From Streptomyces sp. SolWspMP-5a-2 (GTDB lineage Bacteria; Actinomycetota; Actinomycetes; Streptomycetales; Streptomycetaceae), in NCBI RefSeq assembly GCF_900091845.1, contig NZ_FMCI01000032.1, forward strand, positions 1-47,861: DNA of 47,861 nt, read 5' to 3'. Shown in pieces: positions 45,511 to 47,861 of this stretch. How positions within the stretch are numbered: the stretch's first letter is position 1; every line of letters begins with the position of its first letter. Under the pieces are notes generated by a model, which did not search any database, was not told the DNA's origin, and saw only the letters and a program-made list of their open reading frames with translations. A program made the position numbers and the translations under genes.

Positions 45511-46224
45511 GTGGATCGCCGCGAAATCGCCGCCCTACTGGCCTACATCGGCCGACTCGACCCCCGCACCATTCGCACGGACCAGGGCGAGGCCCGCGAC
45601 CAACTCGCCCAGTGGCACGAGTTGCTCGGCGACATGCCGATGGCAACCCCGCACGGCTGGGACGCCCGCATCGCCGCACGCCAGCACTACCGCACCTCGC
45701 CGTACCAGATCCAACCCGCAGACGTGGTCCGCCCCTGGGAGAGCTACCGGCGCAACCGCCTGGCCCTCCACTGGGACCCCACACCGTCCGCGGACCCGGA
45801 CGACCAGGCCGCCTGGACCGCAGAGCTGGTCGGCACCCGCCGTGCCGTCGCCGCCGGCATAGCGCAGCCCGCGTATGCCCCGGCCATCACCAGCAGCCAG
45901 GAGGGGATCAACCCGAGGCTGCAGGCTCGGCTGGACCAGATCGGCTCCTGCATACCGCCCGCCGCCCACGCCGCTCTCGCACCGTTCCGGCCCGCCCGGG
46001 CAGCACGCGAAGCCGCCGTCGCGCAAGGGCTGCCCGATGCCCTGAGCGTGCGATGCGAGTGGTGTCTGGCCCCGGTCGGCGAGCCGTGCCGGCGCCGCCG
46101 GATCGGCCCCAAGGACGGGGTACACGCCATCACGCCGCGCGCCACCCCGCACCCCGGCCGTGTGGACCTCGCCGCCCAGCAGTCCCAGCACGCCGAGCAG
46201 GCCCAGCAGCCCGCCCTGGCCTGA
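45511..46224 (+). CDS. Phage/ICE-type zinc finger protein
   Basis: The GTG at 45511 lies 2 bp after the upstream stop. The 237-aa protein has a helical N-terminal half (REIAALLAYIGRLDPRTIRTDQGEARDQLAQWHELLG) and a C-terminal zinc finger. The finger is Cys182, Cys185 and Cys193 in VRCEWCLAPVGEPCRRRR, with His205 or His214 (ATPHPGR) as the fourth ligand. This Cx2C...C...H pattern with an HPGR end is common in small DNA-binding proteins of actinophages and integrative elements. It likely belongs to the replication or regulation set of the element. Confidence 0.8.
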   Translation: MDRREIAALLAYIGRLDPRTIRTDQGEARDQLAQWHELLGDMPMATPHGWDARIAARQHYRTSPYQIQPADVVRPWESYRRNRLALHWDPTPSADPDDQAAWTAELVGTRRAVAAGIAQPAYAPAITSSQEGINPRLQARLDQIGSCIPPAAHAALAPFRPARAAREAAVAQGLPDALSVRCEWCLAPVGEPCRRRRIGPKDGVHAITPRATPHPGRVDLAAQQSQHAEQAQQPALA

Positions 46225-46384
46225 CCGGCGCCTCCGGCGCGTGCATCCCGTCCGCTGCACCGCCGCAACCTCACCGTCCCGCACCGGATGCGGCGCACAC
46301 CCACGCGCCGCAGTCGGCGCCCGACGCCGCACCCGCCAGGCACTGCGCCAGCCGGCCGGTGTGGCAGCACATCGGAGACTCGCC

Positions 46385-47026
46385 TTGCGCCACATCACCA
46401 CCCACGACGCGCCGGCCACCGGCCTGCGCGGCATCGGAGACACCAGCTGGCACGTCCGCGGAGCGTGCCACGGCATGGACGTCGAGGACGCCGACGCCGT
46501 GTTCTTCCCCGGTCCCCGGGATCACGAGGAGATCGCGGAGGCGAAGGAGCTGTGCGGCTGGTGCCCCGTCCGCCGCGCGTGCCTGGACTTCGCCCTGGAG
46601 AACGTCCTCAAGGAAGGCGTCTGGGGCGGGCTCACCGAAGCCGAGCGGCGCCCGCTGCACGACAACCTGCACCGGCGCCTGGACTACCGGCGTGTGACCG
46701 CCTTCTTCCAGGGACGCGACGTGCACGTGACGGAAGCCGAGCGGCAGGTGGCCATCGACCAAGCCTACGTCCGGGGCTGGCAGCCCGACCGACTCGCCGC
46801 CGCCCTGCAGATCAGCCACAAGCACGCCCGCGACCTGCTCCGGCAAGCGGCCAACAAGGTCTTCGACCGGGACCGCAACTACGGCGTGCCCCGCTCCAAG
46901 AAGAAGCGGAAGAAGACCTCCAAGGCCAAGGGCACCCCCGCGCCCGCAGCTCCCGGGAATCAGCAGCCGACAGGCCGCCCGGCGGCGTCGACCCCGGCGC
47001 ACGCCCCTCTCGGAAAGGCAGCATGA
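46385..47026 (+). CDS. WhiB-family iron-sulfur regulator with HTH and Lys-rich tail
   Basis: The TTG at 46385 is chosen because GGAGA lies 6 bases upstream; no other start fits. The 213-aa product has the Wbl cluster ligands Cys28, Cys57, Cys60 and Cys66 (ACHGMD, LCGWCPVRRACLDF) and the turn GVWGG at 78-82. An extra HTH-like helix pair (about 118-155, QVAIDQAYVRGWQPDRLAAALQISHKHARDLLRQA) follows, and then a Lys-rich tail (SKKKRKKTSKAKG) that could bind DNA. Wbl proteins hold a 4Fe-4S cluster and bind the primary sigma factor. On mobile elements they may silence or redirect host or element genes. The stop overlaps the next ATG. Confidence 0.88.
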   Translation: MRHITTHDAPATGLRGIGDTSWHVRGACHGMDVEDADAVFFPGPRDHEEIAEAKELCGWCPVRRACLDFALENVLKEGVWGGLTEAERRPLHDNLHRRLDYRRVTAFFQGRDVHVTEAERQVAIDQAYVRGWQPDRLAAALQISHKHARDLLRQAANKVFDRDRNYGVPRSKKKRKKTSKAKGTPAPAAPGNQQPTGRPAASTPAHAPLGKAA

Positions 47027-47861
47027 CCCACCCTGTCCTCGCCTTCGGTGCTACTTCGGACCTCCCTCTCCTCCTCGCCGCCGCCGTGCCCGCCGCCCTC
47101 GCGCTCGTGCTGACCGCCTGGGCGATCCGGCGCCGGGGAACCCGCCCGCAGAAACGTCTCGGCGGCCCGGCGGTCAAGGTCGCCGCCGTCGCCGCCCTGG
47201 GCTGCACCGCCTACAGCGCCGACACCAGCTGGCGCTTCGCGGCCGACTACCTCGACATGGCCGGCACCGCCGAGCGCGTCGGCATGTTCGCCGCCGCCGA
47301 ACTCGCCCTATTCGCCACCGCGCTGATGGCACGGCAGAACCTCGCCGTCCAGGGCGCTCCCGGCCTGCCGGGCACGCTGGTCTGGGTGATCACCACAGTG
47401 CAGGTGATCCCCGCCTACGCCGAGAGCGGCCCCATCGGCGGCACGGTCCGCGCCTTCGTCGGACCGGTCATGGCGGCGATGCTGTGGCACCTGGCCATGG
47501 GCATCGAACTGCGCCTGCGCACCCCGGGTGCAGCCTCGAACGGACTGCTCGCCGTCCTGGGCCGGGAGGCACGCGAGCGGCTGCTGTCCCGCCTGGGCAT
47601 CGCCGCGCGGGACCGCGACGCCGCGCAGATCACCCGGGACCGGGCCACCGCCCGTGCGGTCACCCTCGCCGCCCGCCTCGCCGAGCGCACACCCGAGCAG
47701 CAGCAGAGCCGTCGCGGTCGGCGGCTGACGCGACGCCTGTCGAAGGCGGTCGGCAGGGCTTCGGTCGGCACCGACCCTCACCAGCGGGCGCAGCTGCTCG
47801 ACCAGCTCGCCGCTCGGCGACACGCGCTGGCGCTCGCCACGGTCCCGCTCCCTTCTCCCCT
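47023..47861 (+). CDS. Membrane protein of the element, truncated by the window end
   Basis: The ATG at 47023 overlaps the WhiB stop (ATGA) and has GGAAAGG upstream. The 279 residues visible contain about four transmembrane helices (LLLAAAVPAALALVLTAWAI, VKVAAVAALGCTAYSA, VGMFAAAELALFATALMA, LVWVITTVQVIPAYAES with VRAFVGPVMAAMLWHLAMG) followed by a basic, helical cytosolic part (RERLLSRLGIAARDRDAAQITRDRATARAVTLAARL). It resembles the DUF2637-like or conjugation-associated membrane proteins found in actinomycete integrative elements, but I cannot name it. The rest of the gene lies beyond the window. Confidence 0.75.
   Translation, partial: MTHPVLAFGATSDLPLLLAAAVPAALALVLTAWAIRRRGTRPQKRLGGPAVKVAAVAALGCTAYSADTSWRFAADYLDMAGTAERVGMFAAAELALFATALMARQNLAVQGAPGLPGTLVWVITTVQVIPAYAESGPIGGTVRAFVGPVMAAMLWHLAMGIELRLRTPGAASNGLLAVLGREARERLLSRLGIAARDRDAAQITRDRATARAVTLAARLAERTPEQQQSRRGRRLTRRLSKAVGRASVGTDPHQRAQLLDQLAARRHALALATVPLPSP

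Noticed and set aside
37821..47861. Second attachment site (attR) inside the window
   Set aside because: I looked for the tRNA 3' segment (GTTCGAGTCCTGCC) and saw no second copy, so the right end must be outside.

Overview
The window is high-GC actinomycete DNA and almost certainly Streptomyces. The evidence is gene content: a PknG-type kinase tail followed by PP2C, vWA and FHA genes, a DynA/DynB pair with a second SSB, a TQXA thioester surface protein with an LAxTG sorting signal, a WhiB protein and a conservon. Codon use has the usual strong third-position GC bias.

Region 1 (1-17.8 kb) is chromosomal core. It opens with the C-terminal half of a PknG-like kinase, a zinc-ribbon/PP2C phosphatase broken by one extra G, a vWA protein and a zinc-ribbon/FHA protein, all on the + strand and plausibly one Ser/Thr phospho-signalling operon. 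Next come a PIMT-like methyltransferase, a truncated haemoglobin, a 26-bp tandem repeat array, and a minus-strand block (conserved hypothetical, hotdog thioesterase, EttA). After these lie a Ser-triplet repeat membrane protein, the TQXA surface protein, and an ssb-dynB-dynA block read leftwards. A tRNA-Arg(TCT) gene closes the region.

Region 2 (17.85 kb to the window end) looks like an integrated mobile element that uses the tRNA-Arg 3' end as attachment site. A tyrosine integrase and an excisionase lie next to the tRNA on the minus strand, with a terminator behind the integrase. At the far end are genes typical of actinomycete integrative elements or phages: an XRE/ImmA/MAB_1171c/PAP2 block, an O-like replication initiator with iteron-like repeats inside it, a phage-type zinc finger, a WhiB protein and a membrane protein cut by the window end. 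The second attachment site is not in the window.

The cargo (23-38 kb, all + strand) is the main interest. An anti-sigma-type ATPase precedes a full conservon (CvnA kinase-like protein, CvnB roadblock, CvnC DUF742, CvnD small GTPase) and a GAF protein. An acyl-CoA dehydrogenase-like ORF follows, continuing in frame into a LuxR-type HTH. Three small accessory genes lead into an FxLD-family class I lanthipeptide cluster: a 61-aa precursor, a stem-loop, a LanB glutamylation enzyme with a hexanucleotide microsatellite, a LanC cyclase, and a LanB elimination domain fused to a PIMT-like methyltransferase. A helical-repeat protein and, after a gap, a zinc metallopeptidase (candidate leader protease) follow. 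Many gene junctions overlap by 1-4 bp, so the conservon and the peptide pathway may be expressed together. I infer a signalling-controlled, horizontally mobile lanthipeptide system.
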